From the NCBI GenBank assembly GCA_900540475.1, contig UQGG01000003.1, forward strand, positions 1 through 64,000: a stretch of 64,000 nucleotides of DNA. Reading direction: 5' to 3'. Position 1 is the stretch's first letter. Every line of letters begins with the position of its first letter. The notes under the pieces are model-generated. The model saw nothing but the letters and a program-made list of their open reading frames with translations, had not been told where the DNA came from and made no database searches. This document shows positions 1 through 8,014 of this stretch, piece after piece. Source of the stretch: an uncultured Robinsoniella sp. (GTDB lineage: Bacteria; Bacillota; Clostridia; Lachnospirales; Lachnospiraceae). The position numbers were made by a program, and so were the translations under genes.

Positions 1-20
1 TCAACGAATGCTATCTCGGA

Positions 21-279
21 AAGAGAAGGGGGCGGACCAGGACATTGGTTTGGAAGGCGTATAGCAGAGCTGAGCATTTACTTACCTTCCCGGAGTGCTT
101 TTTGGCGGATACAATTCGACTGGCTCCCATCGGATTGTAAGCGGGCAGTGAGCTGCGAAATGCATCAGGATTTCGGAGCGAATGCCCGCGTGCCGCCAAA
201 AAGTGCTCCGGGAAGGTTAGAAAATGCCAGTTCTGCGTTAAGCATTCCAAACCAATGTCCTGGTCCGTCCCCTTCTCTT
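21..279. repeat. 259-nt imperfect palindrome with forked tip
   Basis: The outer arms 21-55 and 245-279 are complementary over 35 positions with one mismatch (a G:T pair in RNA). Pairing continues inward with small bulges, including about 84-109 against 193-218. The tip (110-192) holds two separate hairpins: an ACAAT/ATTGT stem near 111-138 and a GCGGGCA/TGCCCGC stem at about 141-187. The shape is therefore a long stem with a forked head. The minus-strand reading frame across it looks like a by-product of the palindrome, not a gene. It could be a palindromic mobile repeat or a structured RNA. The upstream gene lies outside the window. Confidence 0.75.
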
Positions 280-451
280 TCTGTATACTACCTCTGCATA
301 CAAAGCGTCCCTACCTCAGCAAAACCCAAATTTAAAAATTCAAATATTTTCAACATTTAAAAATCTCTGAAAAAGTATCCATACATAAAAAATGAGAAAT
401 GAGAAATCCTATCAGTAAAGCTCTAATGCGGATTTTTCTCAATAAAGGGTA

Positions 452-503
452 TTGTATATTTAGGAAAAATAGATTATGATACCTTTAGTTAGCAATGACT
501 AAC
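452..503 (+). promoter_or_regulatory. Promoter with GTTAG-N6-CTAAC operator (site 1)
   Basis: A TTGTAT -35 box (452-457) and a TATGAT -10 box (475-480) are 17 bp apart. The dyad GTTAGCAATGACTAAC at 488-503 covers the expected transcription start. The same 16-bp dyad recurs beside the feo genes at 28-34 kb. Repression of the DUF2325-DUF3793-flavodoxin operon by a metal-dependent regulator is inferred. Confidence 0.75.
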
Positions 504-533
504 CTGTAAAATACAAATATGAGGAGGTTCACA

Positions 534-824
534 ATGAGTGTTGTAATAATTGGTGGAAATGAAAGAATGGTCTGTCAGTATAAAGAAATTTGTAAAGCAC
601 ATAACTTTAAAGCAAAGGTTTTTGCTAAGATGGCAGCTGACTTAAAAAGCAAGATTGGAAAACCGGATCTGATAATCCTATTTACATCGACTGTTTCTCA
701 CAAGATGGTGCATTGTGCCATGCAGGAAGCCAGCAGAAACAATATCGCTGTGGAGCGTTCTCATTCCAGCAGTGCCAGCGCACTGAAGGAAATATTAGGA
801 GGGTTTACATGCCAGCAGAATTAA
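534..824 (+). CDS. DUF2325 family protein
   Basis: A 96-residue protein with the DUF2325 pattern: a VVIIGGN start, a central PDLIILFTS segment and an SSASAL region near the end, spanning the usual length of that family. No catalytic role is known to me. The start at 534 is chosen over the in-frame ATG at 519 because AGGAGGT sits at 523-529, just before it. It is the first gene of a three-gene operon with DUF3793 and flavodoxin, and its last 16 nt overlap the next gene, which suggests translational coupling. The operator at 488-503 links it to the feo genes, so a role in iron limitation is likely but inferred. Whether it binds a metal or nucleotide cannot be told. Confidence 0.8.
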   Translation: MSVVIIGGNERMVCQYKEICKAHNFKAKVFAKMAADLKSKIGKPDLIILFTSTVSHKMVHCAMQEASRNNIAVERSHSSSASALKEILGGFTCQQN

Positions 825-1396
825 TTCTCGATTATTTATCCAGCAGCAGTGCATGGGAGCAGCTGTGTTTTCAGGTGGTATTTCAATGCGCACCGGTGTT
901 GAAGGGAGTCAAAGCGTCCAATCTGATTACCCTTCCCAAAGGAATGTGGCTTCATCTATTTAACATCTTGAAGGATACTGACATTTCCTGCAAAATCTTA
1001 TATTCAGGAAGTAAAAACGAGGTAATTTTTCTATATCGTGAAGACAGGCTTAACGAGATCTTAGAAGATCGCAAAGCATGGGACTTTGTACAAAGCTGCG
1101 GATATGCAGAAATGGGGATGTCAGAAATTTTAAAAAGGCTGCGCAGCAGATATGAATTGTTTATGCGCAAAACCGGGGATTTTCCACATGAGCTTGGTAT
1201 CTTCCTGCAATATCCCATTGAAGATGTAAAGGCATTTATACAAAATGGCGGCAAGAACAGCCTGCTGTCCGGTTACTGGAAAGTTTACCATAATCCGATG
1301 CAAGCCGCTCAGATATTCCGTACCTATGATGAAGTCCGGGATCATGCGGCAAGTGAATTTATGAAGCATAAAAGTATACGCCAGGTGGTATGCTAA
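809..1396 (+). CDS. DUF3793 family protein
   Basis: A 195-residue protein matching the DUF3793 family of clostridial genomes: an APVLKG segment near the start, an LGIFLQYP motif with the following DVKAFIQ stretch, and an SGYWKVY motif near residue 150. Biochemical function is unknown. The ATG at 809 follows TTAGGAGGG (796-803), so the longer frame opening at 713 is rejected. It overlaps the DUF2325 gene by 16 nt and precedes a flavodoxin gene, and that three-gene order points to a shared job under iron stress. The family is commonly found beside flavodoxin genes. A role in flavodoxin maturation or electron transfer is speculation. Confidence 0.8.
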   Translation: MPAELILDYLSSSSAWEQLCFQVVFQCAPVLKGVKASNLITLPKGMWLHLFNILKDTDISCKILYSGSKNEVIFLYREDRLNEILEDRKAWDFVQSCGYAEMGMSEILKRLRSRYELFMRKTGDFPHELGIFLQYPIEDVKAFIQNGGKNSLLSGYWKVYHNPMQAAQIFRTYDEVRDHAASEFMKHKSIRQVVC

Positions 1397-1441
1397 AAGG
1401 TATGCCGTGGTATGCAAAGATTACAAAAAAGGAGAATAATT

Positions 1442-1873
1442 ATGAAGACAATTAAAGTAGTGTATTGGAGCGGAACAGGAAATACACAGGCAATGGCTCA
1501 GGCGATTGCAGAAGGTGTGGAAAAAGGAGAAGCGAAAGCAGATCTTCTGGATGTGGATACGATTAAGGCAGATGATTTGAAGGATGACAGTATCTTTGCG
1601 TTGGGATGCCCAGCCATGGGCGATGAAGTCCTGGAAGAAGGAAACATGGAGGCGTTTATGGAAGAACTGGAGAGCAGTCTGTCCGGTAAACAGGTTGCAC
1701 TCTTTGGTTCTTACGGATGGGGAGACGGACAGTGGATGCGTGACTGGGAAGAACGTGTGACGGAAAAGGGCGGTAAACTGGTAGAGGGCAAAGGGCTGAT
1801 GTGCTGCGAAGAGCCGGATGACCAGGTACTGGAAGACTGCCGCAAGTTAGGCGAAAAGCTGGCTAAGTTATAA
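1442..1873 (+). CDS. Flavodoxin
   Basis: A 143-residue short-chain flavodoxin. The FMN phosphate loop SGTGNT is at residues 10-15 after a beta-strand (KVVYW). Further loops, LGCPAMGDE near residue 60 and GSYGWGDGQW near residue 90, form the isoalloxazine site. It is a cytosolic one-electron carrier that replaces ferredoxin when iron is short, which fits the operator upstream of the operon. The start at 1442 is chosen because AAAGGAG precedes it closely; the in-frame ATG at 1412 has no such site. Its stop codon abuts the stop of the convergent AraC gene with no intervening base, and no clear terminator was seen. Confidence 0.92.
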   Translation: MKTIKVVYWSGTGNTQAMAQAIAEGVEKGEAKADLLDVDTIKADDLKDDSIFALGCPAMGDEVLEEGNMEAFMEELESSLSGKQVALFGSYGWGDGQWMRDWEERVTEKGGKLVEGKGLMCCEEPDDQVLEDCRKLGEKLAKL

Positions 1874-2731
1874 TCAGGTTGAAAACTGAGCATATTTTTT
1901 AGGTGATATGCCCACTGCTTTTGTAAATGATTTTAAAAAGTTGCTGTAATCATTAAAACCGCATTGCTCACAGGCTTCGCTGACGGTATTGCCGTCGGTC
2001 AGCAGAGCCTTGGCAATGGTGATTCGCTTTGCGGTGATGTATTTATTAATGGTAGTTCCCGTTGCCGATTTAAAAATGCGGCAGATATAGGAAGGACTTA
2101 AATAAAACTGCTCTGACAATTCATCAATTGTGAGGGGGTTTTTTATATTCTGATTAATATAAGTTAAAATCTGGTCTACCTGCTGATGATAGGTAGGCGT
2201 CTCCTCGGATAATTCTTTTCGCTGATTCTTGTAAAATACCTTGTTTAAAAATACCATAAGTTCAATAAATGCACAGCGTTCAGTAAGATCGGAGCCGAAG
2301 CCGTCAATCTGGCATATTTTATGGATAAAATATAAAAATCGCTTCTGTTCTTCTTCATTCAGACTGAGTTTGTGATCCGTACCAGGATTACGGCAGGAAA
2401 AACAATGATTTAAATCCGTCTGCTCAGACGAAAGCTTCTTCAGGAAATCAGGGTAAATAGACAGTACGACCCGTTCGTGGACCTCAGAATCAATTTGGGT
2501 CAGATGATGGCTTTCATATTGATTGATAAAAAAAATATCGCCCGGCTGAATGGAATAAAATCGGTTATCAATTAAAAACTGTTTGCCTCCCGAGACAGAA
2601 AAATAGATCTCGTAACAGTTATGTATATGCATTTTCATTGGTTTTTCTTCATTATACAGGTGGGCAATGGAGAAATACTGCTTCTCCAGACAGGATTCAA
2701 TCGCTGCTTTGCAGGAACTGTATTCTTTCAT
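1874..2731 (-). CDS. AraC family regulator with cupin sensor domain
   Basis: A 285-residue regulator. An N-terminal cupin-like sensing domain carries HIHNCYEIYF near residue 36 and QPGDIFFINQ near residue 62. The C-terminal pair of helix-turn-helix motifs spans about residues 185-285, with LSPSYICRIFKSATG and CGFNDYSNFLKSF. Such proteins bind a sugar or uronate and activate nearby catabolic genes by contacting direct repeats. It is divergent from kduI, with 492 bp between them holding 22-bp tandem repeats, so control of the kdu operon is the best guess. A 14-bp perfect dyad (ACGCTC-AG-GAGCGT, 2763-2776) lies in its own upstream region. Confidence 0.88.
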   Translation of the reverse strand: MKEYSSCKAAIESCLEKQYFSIAHLYNEEKPMKMHIHNCYEIYFSVSGGKQFLIDNRFYSIQPGDIFFINQYESHHLTQIDSEVHERVVLSIYPDFLKKLSSEQTDLNHCFSCRNPGTDHKLSLNEEEQKRFLYFIHKICQIDGFGSDLTERCAFIELMVFLNKVFYKNQRKELSEETPTYHQQVDQILTYINQNIKNPLTIDELSEQFYLSPSYICRIFKSATGTTINKYITAKRITIAKALLTDGNTVSEACEQCGFNDYSNFLKSFTKAVGISPKKYAQFST

Positions 2732-2762
2732 AGATCATACCTCTTCTAATAATCGCTGTAAG

Positions 2763-2776
2763 ACGCTCAGGAGCGT
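2763..2776. promoter_or_regulatory. 14-bp dyad upstream of the AraC gene
   Basis: The arms ACGCTC and GAGCGT are perfect and separated by AG, 31 bp before the AraC start codon. It could be an operator or a small leader hairpin. No adjoining T run makes it a terminator for the AraC gene. Confidence 0.4.
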
Positions 2777-2822
2777 GCTTTATTTTTGGAAAATTCTTAT
2801 TTCAAAACTTCTTTAGGAATTT

Positions 2823-2932
2823 CAATTTTGATGGTTGCAACTCCCAATTTTGATGGATGTAACACCCAATTGTAATGGATGTAACACGCAATTGTAATCG
2901 ATATAACACCCAATTGTAATCGAGAAAACCAT
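2823..2932. repeat. 22-bp tandem direct repeat, five units
   Basis: Units start at 2823, 2845, 2867, 2889 and 2911. Each begins CAATT(T/G)T(G/A)AT and most end TGTAACACC or close to it. The last unit is degenerate, and an ATTTGTAAT remnant follows at 2931. The 22-bp period is two helical turns, so all units face the same side of the DNA. The array lies between the divergent AraC gene and kduI. AraC-type proteins bind direct repeats about 21 bp apart, so an operator array is a reasonable inference. Confidence 0.7.
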
Positions 2933-3121
2933 TTGTAATTCGAAATGCAATCTGCAACCTCTCCTAACTATACAGCAAAAGTTCAAAATTTGCAATATTT
3001 AGATCAAAAAACAACAAGAAAGAGTAATAATGATATGTTATCATTGTTATATCAAAGAAAAATATAAATCTAGTGCCATCCCCGAATAAATATGTCCATA
3101 TATAGTGCTAATACAGCATTA

Positions 3122-3145
3122 CTGAAATAATTGCTGAAATAATTG
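3122..3145. repeat. Perfect 12-bp direct repeat before kduI
   Basis: CTGAAATAATTG occurs twice back to back (3122-3133 and 3134-3145), 79 bp before the kduI start. With the 22-bp array upstream it makes this 492-bp spacer rich in direct repeats. It is probably a regulator binding site; no clear -35/-10 pair was recognised. Confidence 0.45.
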
Positions 3146-3223
3146 TACAACAATGTGCCAGCTCTATGAGCTGCGTATTTACTATGGGCGGTATGAGTAA
3201 AGGTAAAAGAAAGGATCATTGAC

Positions 3224-4084
3224 ATGGAACTTAGAACAGCAGCATCCCCAAGGGATGTAAAACATTATACAACAGACCGTTTAAGAGAGGAATTTTTAAT
3301 TCAGGAGTTATTTGTTCCCGGTAAGATGAAAATGGTATACAGCCATATTGACCGTATTATCACAGGCGCGGCAGTTCCCACAGAACCGATCATGCTCACT
3401 GCAGGAGAAGAACTGAGAGCGGATTATTTTTTACAGCGCCGTGAAATGGGGGTTATTAACATCGGAGCGCCGGGTAAAATTACGGTAGACGGTAAAGTCT
3501 TTCATATACTGGCGAAAGAGGGTATGTATATTGGTATGGGTGCCAGGGATATCACTTTTGAAAGCGATAATGCTGAGATGCCTGCTAAGTTTTATTTTAA
3601 CAGCGCACCGGCACATACGGCATATCCGACGGTACATATTAAGCCGGAAGGGGAAGCACAGGAAGGCGTTGTAATTGTAAAAAATGAAAATAAAGTGGAG
3701 CTGGGATCTTTAGAAGAGGCGAACCACCGTACCATTTGCAAGTATATACTTCCGGGACAGGTGGAAAGCTGTCAGCTGGTAATGGGAATGACAAAACTGG
3801 AACCAGGCAGTGTATGGAATACGATGCCTTGCCATACTCATGACAGACGTATGGAAGTCTACCTGTATTTTGACATGCCGGAAGATGCATTTGTTATGCA
3901 TTATATGGGAGAACCCACAGAGACAAGACATATTGTCATGCGCAGCGAAGAGGCTGTTATTTCACCTAGCTGGTCCATACATTCCGGCTGCGGTTCCAGA
4001 GCGTACACCTTTATCTGGGGCATGGTTGGGGAGAATCAGGACTTTGATGATATGGATGCCGTAGCCAACAGAGAAATCCGATAA
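3224..4084 (+). CDS. kduI: 5-dehydro-4-deoxy-D-glucuronate isomerase
   Basis: A 286-residue KduI, the usual length. It converts 5-keto-4-deoxyuronate, released from unsaturated pectin or glycosaminoglycan uronates, into 2,5-diketo-3-deoxygluconate in the cytosol. The metal-site pattern is visible: HTHDRRMEVYLYF gives two His and a Glu, and a further His lies in the WSIHSG segment near the C-terminus. The start at 3224 follows AAAGGAT at a good distance. It is followed by kduD, the next step of the pathway, 138 bp downstream, then by two more genes on the same strand. The divergent AraC gene and the repeats at 2823-2932 suggest inducible control. Confidence 0.95.
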   Translation: MELRTAASPRDVKHYTTDRLREEFLIQELFVPGKMKMVYSHIDRIITGAAVPTEPIMLTAGEELRADYFLQRREMGVINIGAPGKITVDGKVFHILAKEGMYIGMGARDITFESDNAEMPAKFYFNSAPAHTAYPTVHIKPEGEAQEGVVIVKNENKVELGSLEEANHRTICKYILPGQVESCQLVMGMTKLEPGSVWNTMPCHTHDRRMEVYLYFDMPEDAFVMHYMGEPTETRHIVMRSEEAVISPSWSIHSGCGSRAYTFIWGMVGENQDFDDMDAVANREIR

Positions 4085-4222
4085 AGTATATACGGAATCG
4101 GAGCAGAAAGAATATGGGATAACTGTGTTATCAGCATGAAAAAGCAGCATAAGGAAATCATTTGAAATGTTTTGAAATCAAGGATTTTATGGAACTTATA
4201 GATAGAATAGAGGAGAATCAAA

Positions 4223-5026
4223 ATGGATATTTTAAATACATTTTCATTAGAAGGTAAAGTAGCTCTGGTTACAGGGGCAGCTTATGGAATCGGTTTTGCC
4301 ATGGCTGAAGCCTTTGCACAGGCAGGGGCAAAAATAGCATTTAACTGCAGAGGGCAGGAACATATGGAGAAAGCGCTTGCAGATTATAAAGAAAAAGGAA
4401 TAGATGCTCACGGTTATATCTGCGATGTGACCGATGAAAAGCAGGTACAGCAGATGGTAGCCGATATTGAAAAAGAGCTGGGAACGGTGGACATTCTGGT
4501 AAATAATGCCGGCATTATTAAGCGGATTCCCATGTGTGACATGAGTGTGGAAGAGTTCAGACAGGTAATCGATATCGACTTAAACGCACCATTTATTATG
4601 TCAAAAGCTGTGATCCCGGCAATGATTAAAAAAGGACATGGAAAAATTATTAACATTTGTTCTATGATGAGTGAACTGGGACGGGAAACCGTTTCTGCTT
4701 ATGCGGCAGCAAAAGGCGGGCTGAAAATGCTGACCAAAAATATTGCGTCCGAATACGGTGAATTCAATATCCAGTGTAACGGTATTGGACCAGGCTATAT
4801 TGCCACACCCCAGACAGCACCTCTTCGTGAAGTCTCCGAAGACGGCAGCAGGCATCCGTTTGACCAGTTTATCATATCCAAGACGCCCCAGGCACGCTGG
4901 GGAACCCCGGAAGACTTAATGGGTCCGGCAGTCTTTTTGGCGTCGGATGCGTCAAATTTCGTAAATGGGCATGTGCTGTATGTTGACGGTGGTATTTTAG
5001 CATACATAGGGAAACAGCCGAAATAG
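4223..5026 (+). CDS. kduD: 2-dehydro-3-deoxy-D-gluconate 5-dehydrogenase
   Basis: A 267-residue short-chain dehydrogenase/reductase. The NAD(P)-binding glycine motif TGAAYGIG is near residue 18, NNAG near residue 95, the catalytic Ser in NICSMMSE near 147, and YxxxK in SAYAAAKGG near 160. KduD reduces 2,5-diketo-3-deoxygluconate to 2-keto-3-deoxygluconate. Assignment within this large family rests on its place directly after kduI and on the overall resemblance to KduD. An AGAGGAG site lies just before the start. The 138-bp gap from kduI holds nothing recognisable, and the two genes are probably co-transcribed. Confidence 0.9.
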   Translation: MDILNTFSLEGKVALVTGAAYGIGFAMAEAFAQAGAKIAFNCRGQEHMEKALADYKEKGIDAHGYICDVTDEKQVQQMVADIEKELGTVDILVNNAGIIKRIPMCDMSVEEFRQVIDIDLNAPFIMSKAVIPAMIKKGHGKIINICSMMSELGRETVSAYAAAKGGLKMLTKNIASEYGEFNIQCNGIGPGYIATPQTAPLREVSEDGSRHPFDQFIISKTPQARWGTPEDLMGPAVFLASDASNFVNGHVLYVDGGILAYIGKQPK

Positions 5027-5048
5027 TATAGAAAAGGAGAAAATTCAG

Positions 5049-5687
5049 ATGAAAATAGCATTAATTAATGAAAACAGCCAGGCAGCTAAAAATGAAATGA
5101 TCTGCAGTACTTTAAAAAAAGTCACAGAGCCAATGGGGCATGAAGTTTATAATTACGGCATGTACAGCGACAAGGACGCCCATACGCTTACCTATGTGCA
5201 AAATGGAATCCTTGCAGCCGTATTGTTAAATTCAGGTGCGGCGGATTATGTCGTTACGGGCTGTGGCACAGGGGAAGGCGCAATGCTGGCATGCAATTCA
5301 TTCCCGGGCGTGCTCTGCGGCCATATCGTGGATCCATCAGATGCTTATATGTTTGCACAGATCAATGACGGTAATGCCATTGCCCTGCCATTTGCAAAAG
5401 GCTTTGGTTGGGGTGCGGAATTAAACCTTCAGTATATTTTTGAAAAATTATTTGAAGGGGAAAGCGGACAGGGATATCCAAGAGAACGTGCCGTTCCCGA
5501 ACAGCGCAATAAGAAGATCCTGGATGAAGTGAAAAAAGTGACCCATACGGATATGGTAACGATTCTGAAGAATCTGGATCAGGAGCTGGTGAAAGGCGCT
5601 TTAAGCGGAGATAAATTTCAGGAATATTTCTTCCCAAACTGCAAGTGTGAAAAAATAGCGGACTGTGTAAAGGCAATTCTGGCTTAA
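5049..5687 (+). CDS. RpiB/LacA/LacB family sugar-phosphate isomerase
   Basis: A 212-residue member of the RpiB/LacAB fold. The N-terminal MKIALINENSQAAKNE segment and the TGCGTGEGAMLACN motif, which carries the family's catalytic Cys, are clear. It is longer than typical RpiB (about 150 residues), with an extra C-terminal helical part from about residue 145. It lies 22 bp after kduD in the same operon. It probably isomerises a keto-deoxy or uronate intermediate rather than ribose 5-phosphate, but the substrate cannot be read from the sequence. It could serve as an alternative isomerase beside KduI. AAAAGGAG precedes the start. Confidence 0.8.
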   Translation: MKIALINENSQAAKNEMICSTLKKVTEPMGHEVYNYGMYSDKDAHTLTYVQNGILAAVLLNSGAADYVVTGCGTGEGAMLACNSFPGVLCGHIVDPSDAYMFAQINDGNAIALPFAKGFGWGAELNLQYIFEKLFEGESGQGYPRERAVPEQRNKKILDEVKKVTHTDMVTILKNLDQELVKGALSGDKFQEYFFPNCKCEKIADCVKAILA

Positions 5688-5701
5688 AAAGGAGCAGCAA
5701 T

Positions 5702-6487
5702 ATGCTAAGTATAAAAGTATTGGACAGGGATAATAAAACCATAGAAGTCAGCCGGGGAGAAGAGGAAGTGAACCTGGTGTGTGCAAGAGAATACCGGGAA
5801 GGTGACCGGATTATTCTGGAAACGGATGGAGAACCGGCGTATCTGTGGCTGCAGATGGATGATGCCCTTGGCAGGTCCCTTGTATATGTAACCGGAAATG
5901 TGTCTTATTCCATTCCATTCGGAGAAAAAAGAATCAGCTATTCACCAAAAGCATTCTATGGCAGCCGGCATCTCATTACAGCCAGAACAGCAAAAGACTA
6001 TGAAATAAAAGCATACCGGAATCTGGCTTACAATATCAATGACCAGCATGGTGCAGCCAATTGCTTTCCTCATGCATCCGCTAATGTGGAGACCAGGGGC
6101 GAGGCTGTTTTTGCAGCCAGAAATGCAATCGATGGGGTGACGGTAAACAGCAGTCATGGGGAATGGCCTTATGAATCCTGGGGAATCAACAGACAGGATG
6201 ATGCAGTTATGAGAATCGATTTTGGACGTACAGTAGAAGTGGACCAGGTAGTGCTTTACACCAGGGCAGACTTTCCCCACGATAACTGGTGGAAAAAGGC
6301 AGTGCTTACCTTTTCTGATGGCAGTACATTGGATCTGGATATGAAAAAAAGCGCGTTGCCTCATATAAAAGACTTTGAGAAGAAGCAGATTAACTGGATT
6401 GAAATCAGTCAGTTAATAAAATCAAAAGAGCCATCGCCTTTTCCGGCGCTGACTCAGATGGAAGTATACGGAACTGACCTCTTATAA
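5702..6487 (+). CDS. Unknown protein with C-terminal galactose-binding-like region
   Basis: A 261-residue cytosolic protein without signal peptide. I do not recognise a characterised family. The C-terminal half (about residues 125-255) looks like a jelly-roll of the F5/8 type C (discoidin-like) kind: NAIDG, SWGINRQDDAVMRIDFGR, a VDQVVLYTRAD strand and an LTFSDGS segment follow the order of such domains. The N-terminal half is beta-rich. It is the last gene of the kdu operon, 14 bp after the RpiB-like gene, with AAAGGAG before the start. A carbohydrate-binding or accessory role in uronate use is inferred from position. Its end overlaps the convergent response regulator gene by 6 bp. Confidence 0.65.
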   Translation: MLSIKVLDRDNKTIEVSRGEEEVNLVCAREYREGDRIILETDGEPAYLWLQMDDALGRSLVYVTGNVSYSIPFGEKRISYSPKAFYGSRHLITARTAKDYEIKAYRNLAYNINDQHGAANCFPHASANVETRGEAVFAARNAIDGVTVNSSHGEWPYESWGINRQDDAVMRIDFGRTVEVDQVVLYTRADFPHDNWWKKAVLTFSDGSTLDLDMKKSALPHIKDFEKKQINWIEISQLIKSKEPSPFPALTQMEVYGTDLL

Positions 6488-8014
6488 TTGTCTGCCCGCA
6501 AAAGAAGAAGGCGTCTTGCCGGTTTCATTTTTGAATACCCGGCTGAAATACCGGGCGTCTTCATAGCCGGCGGCGGCTGCGATGGATTTGATATCTGCAG
6601 CGATGTCTTTTTTCAGGAGCTGCTTCGCATGCTCCATACGAAGGTTGGTCATGTATTGTAGCGGCGAAATGCCGCTGTTTTTTTTGTAGATGCGGTTAAT
6701 ATAAGAGGAAGTATAGCCAAAGCGTTCCGACAGGTCATTTAATGATATTTTGCAGTTGAAATGATCCTCGATATACTTTTTCAGCTTTTCATAGAGGGAA
6801 TCCGCATTCATCTCCGGTGCATAATGACAAATGATTTCCGTTAAGGAAGCGGAAACCTCCTGACAGAGCTCCTCCGGGCCTTTATATGCGTAGAATCTGG
6901 ATAAGATCTGTGACATATAGTTCAGGCATATATTTTCTTCAACCTGGAACAGGGAGGGCAGGGCATTGTAGATTTCATACAGAAGAGCATCGGTGTATGC
7001 CGCAGGGGCATGAAGGCTGTGATACTCATAAATACCGTCTTTTGCGTATTTGAGCAGCTGGGTGGGAGTGTTGATCTGATGCAGGTAGGCTCTTAAGTTT
7101 TTCTGCAGGTTCTGTGCCTTAGAAGTGTCCGGCAGTGAATCGCTGATACAGCAGTACCCCCTGGTAAAAGCGGGAATCGTTTTGTCATAGAAATGCCGGA
7201 TTTGTTTTGCCGTGTTCCAGATCTCGCTGCATGGAATCAGTCCCGGGCAGGCGTCAATATGAAATGAAACTTCGGCAGCCGCAGAAGCCATATGGCGGTA
7301 AAGTGCCAGGGCAAAATGCTCAGCCGTAAAGGTATCATTTTTGCTGTAAATAATTACAAATTTCTGAAGGCTGTAGGATTCATCGATCAGCCAGGCATGC
7401 TCCAGCTGCTGTCTGCTTTTTAAAAATCCCGGTATATCAAAATCCTCCCATAGAGTCTGGTAATCCCGGTTGATCTGGCTGGAAGTAAACTGAGATGGTT
7501 TGCTGCCCAGGCTGATCAATGCCAGAAAAAATTGCCCTTCATGAAAATAATAAGGCCAGGATGCATTTTCTTCATCCCCCTTTAAGGTCATAGAGAGAAT
7601 ATTGCGTTCTTTTGAGTGCTTTTCCTGCCTGATTTTATGGGACAGACGGTTCAGGAGTTCTTTTAAGTCACCCTGGGATACCGGCTTTAACAGGTAGTCT
7701 TCCACGTTGTGCTTTATTGCCGTTCTGGCATATTCAAAATTACTGTATCCGCTTAGAATCACGATATGGATAGCGGGATACTGTTCCCGTACCTGACGGA
7801 TTAATTCCAGTCCGTTAATGCCCGGCATCTCGATATCCGTTATCAGAATATCGGGCTGTGACAGGGCAAGTAAAGTCAGGGTTTCATTTCCGCTTTGTGC
7901 CTTACCGATTACGGAAACAGAATCAGAAGAATTTTCTACCTTTTTTACAATATTATTCAGGATAATCGGTTCGTCTTCCGTTACCATTACGGTTACTGTC
8001 GTTTTCGTACTCAT
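6482..8014 (-). CDS. Response regulator, YesN-type (receiver plus AraC DNA-binding domain)
   Basis: A 510-residue regulator. The receiver domain has the acidic pair at E13/D14, the phosphorylated Asp at D60 in LITDIEMPGING, and the KP motif (YLLKPVSQ) near residue 112. A long middle region follows, then a C-terminal AraC double helix-turn-helix (about 410-505) with FGYTSSYINRIYKK and AGYEDARYFSRVFKN. The start at 8014 is preferred because GGAGGGG sits just upstream; the open frame extends 20 codons further. It overlaps the 3' end of the sensor kinase gene by 62 nt. Such regulators usually activate sugar-transport operons, but none adjoins this pair, so its target is unknown. Confidence 0.9.
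   Translation of the reverse strand: MSTKTTVTVMVTEDEPIILNNIVKKVENSSDSVSVIGKAQSGNETLTLLALSQPDILITDIEMPGINGLELIRQVREQYPAIHIVILSGYSNFEYARTAIKHNVEDYLLKPVSQGDLKELLNRLSHKIRQEKHSKERNILSMTLKGDEENASWPYYFHEGQFFLALISLGSKPSQFTSSQINRDYQTLWEDFDIPGFLKSRQQLEHAWLIDESYSLQKFVIIYSKNDTFTAEHFALALYRHMASAAAEVSFHIDACPGLIPCSEIWNTAKQIRHFYDKTIPAFTRGYCCISDSLPDTSKAQNLQKNLRAYLHQINTPTQLLKYAKDGIYEYHSLHAPAAYTDALLYEIYNALPSLFQVEENICLNYMSQILSRFYAYKGPEELCQEVSASLTEIICHYAPEMNADSLYEKLKKYIEDHFNCKISLNDLSERFGYTSSYINRIYKKNSGISPLQYMTNLRMEHAKQLLKKDIAADIKSIAAAAGYEDARYFSRVFKNETGKTPSSFAGRQL

Noticed and set aside
11..250. 79-codon minus-strand frame at the window start
   Set aside because: It lies inside the 259-nt palindrome, has no ribosome site and no recognisable protein pattern.
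488..503. Operator as a standard DtxR or Fur box
   Set aside because: The arms are six bases apart instead of the one-base spacing of the DtxR box, and no TGATAAT-type Fur half sites are present.
2823..2932. Repeats as a small CRISPR array
   Set aside because: The units are directly adjacent with no unique spacers, and no cas genes are present.
7953..8014. Frameshift at the kinase end
   Set aside because: Both genes have complete domains, and the regulator has its own ribosome site, so the overlap is more likely genuine.
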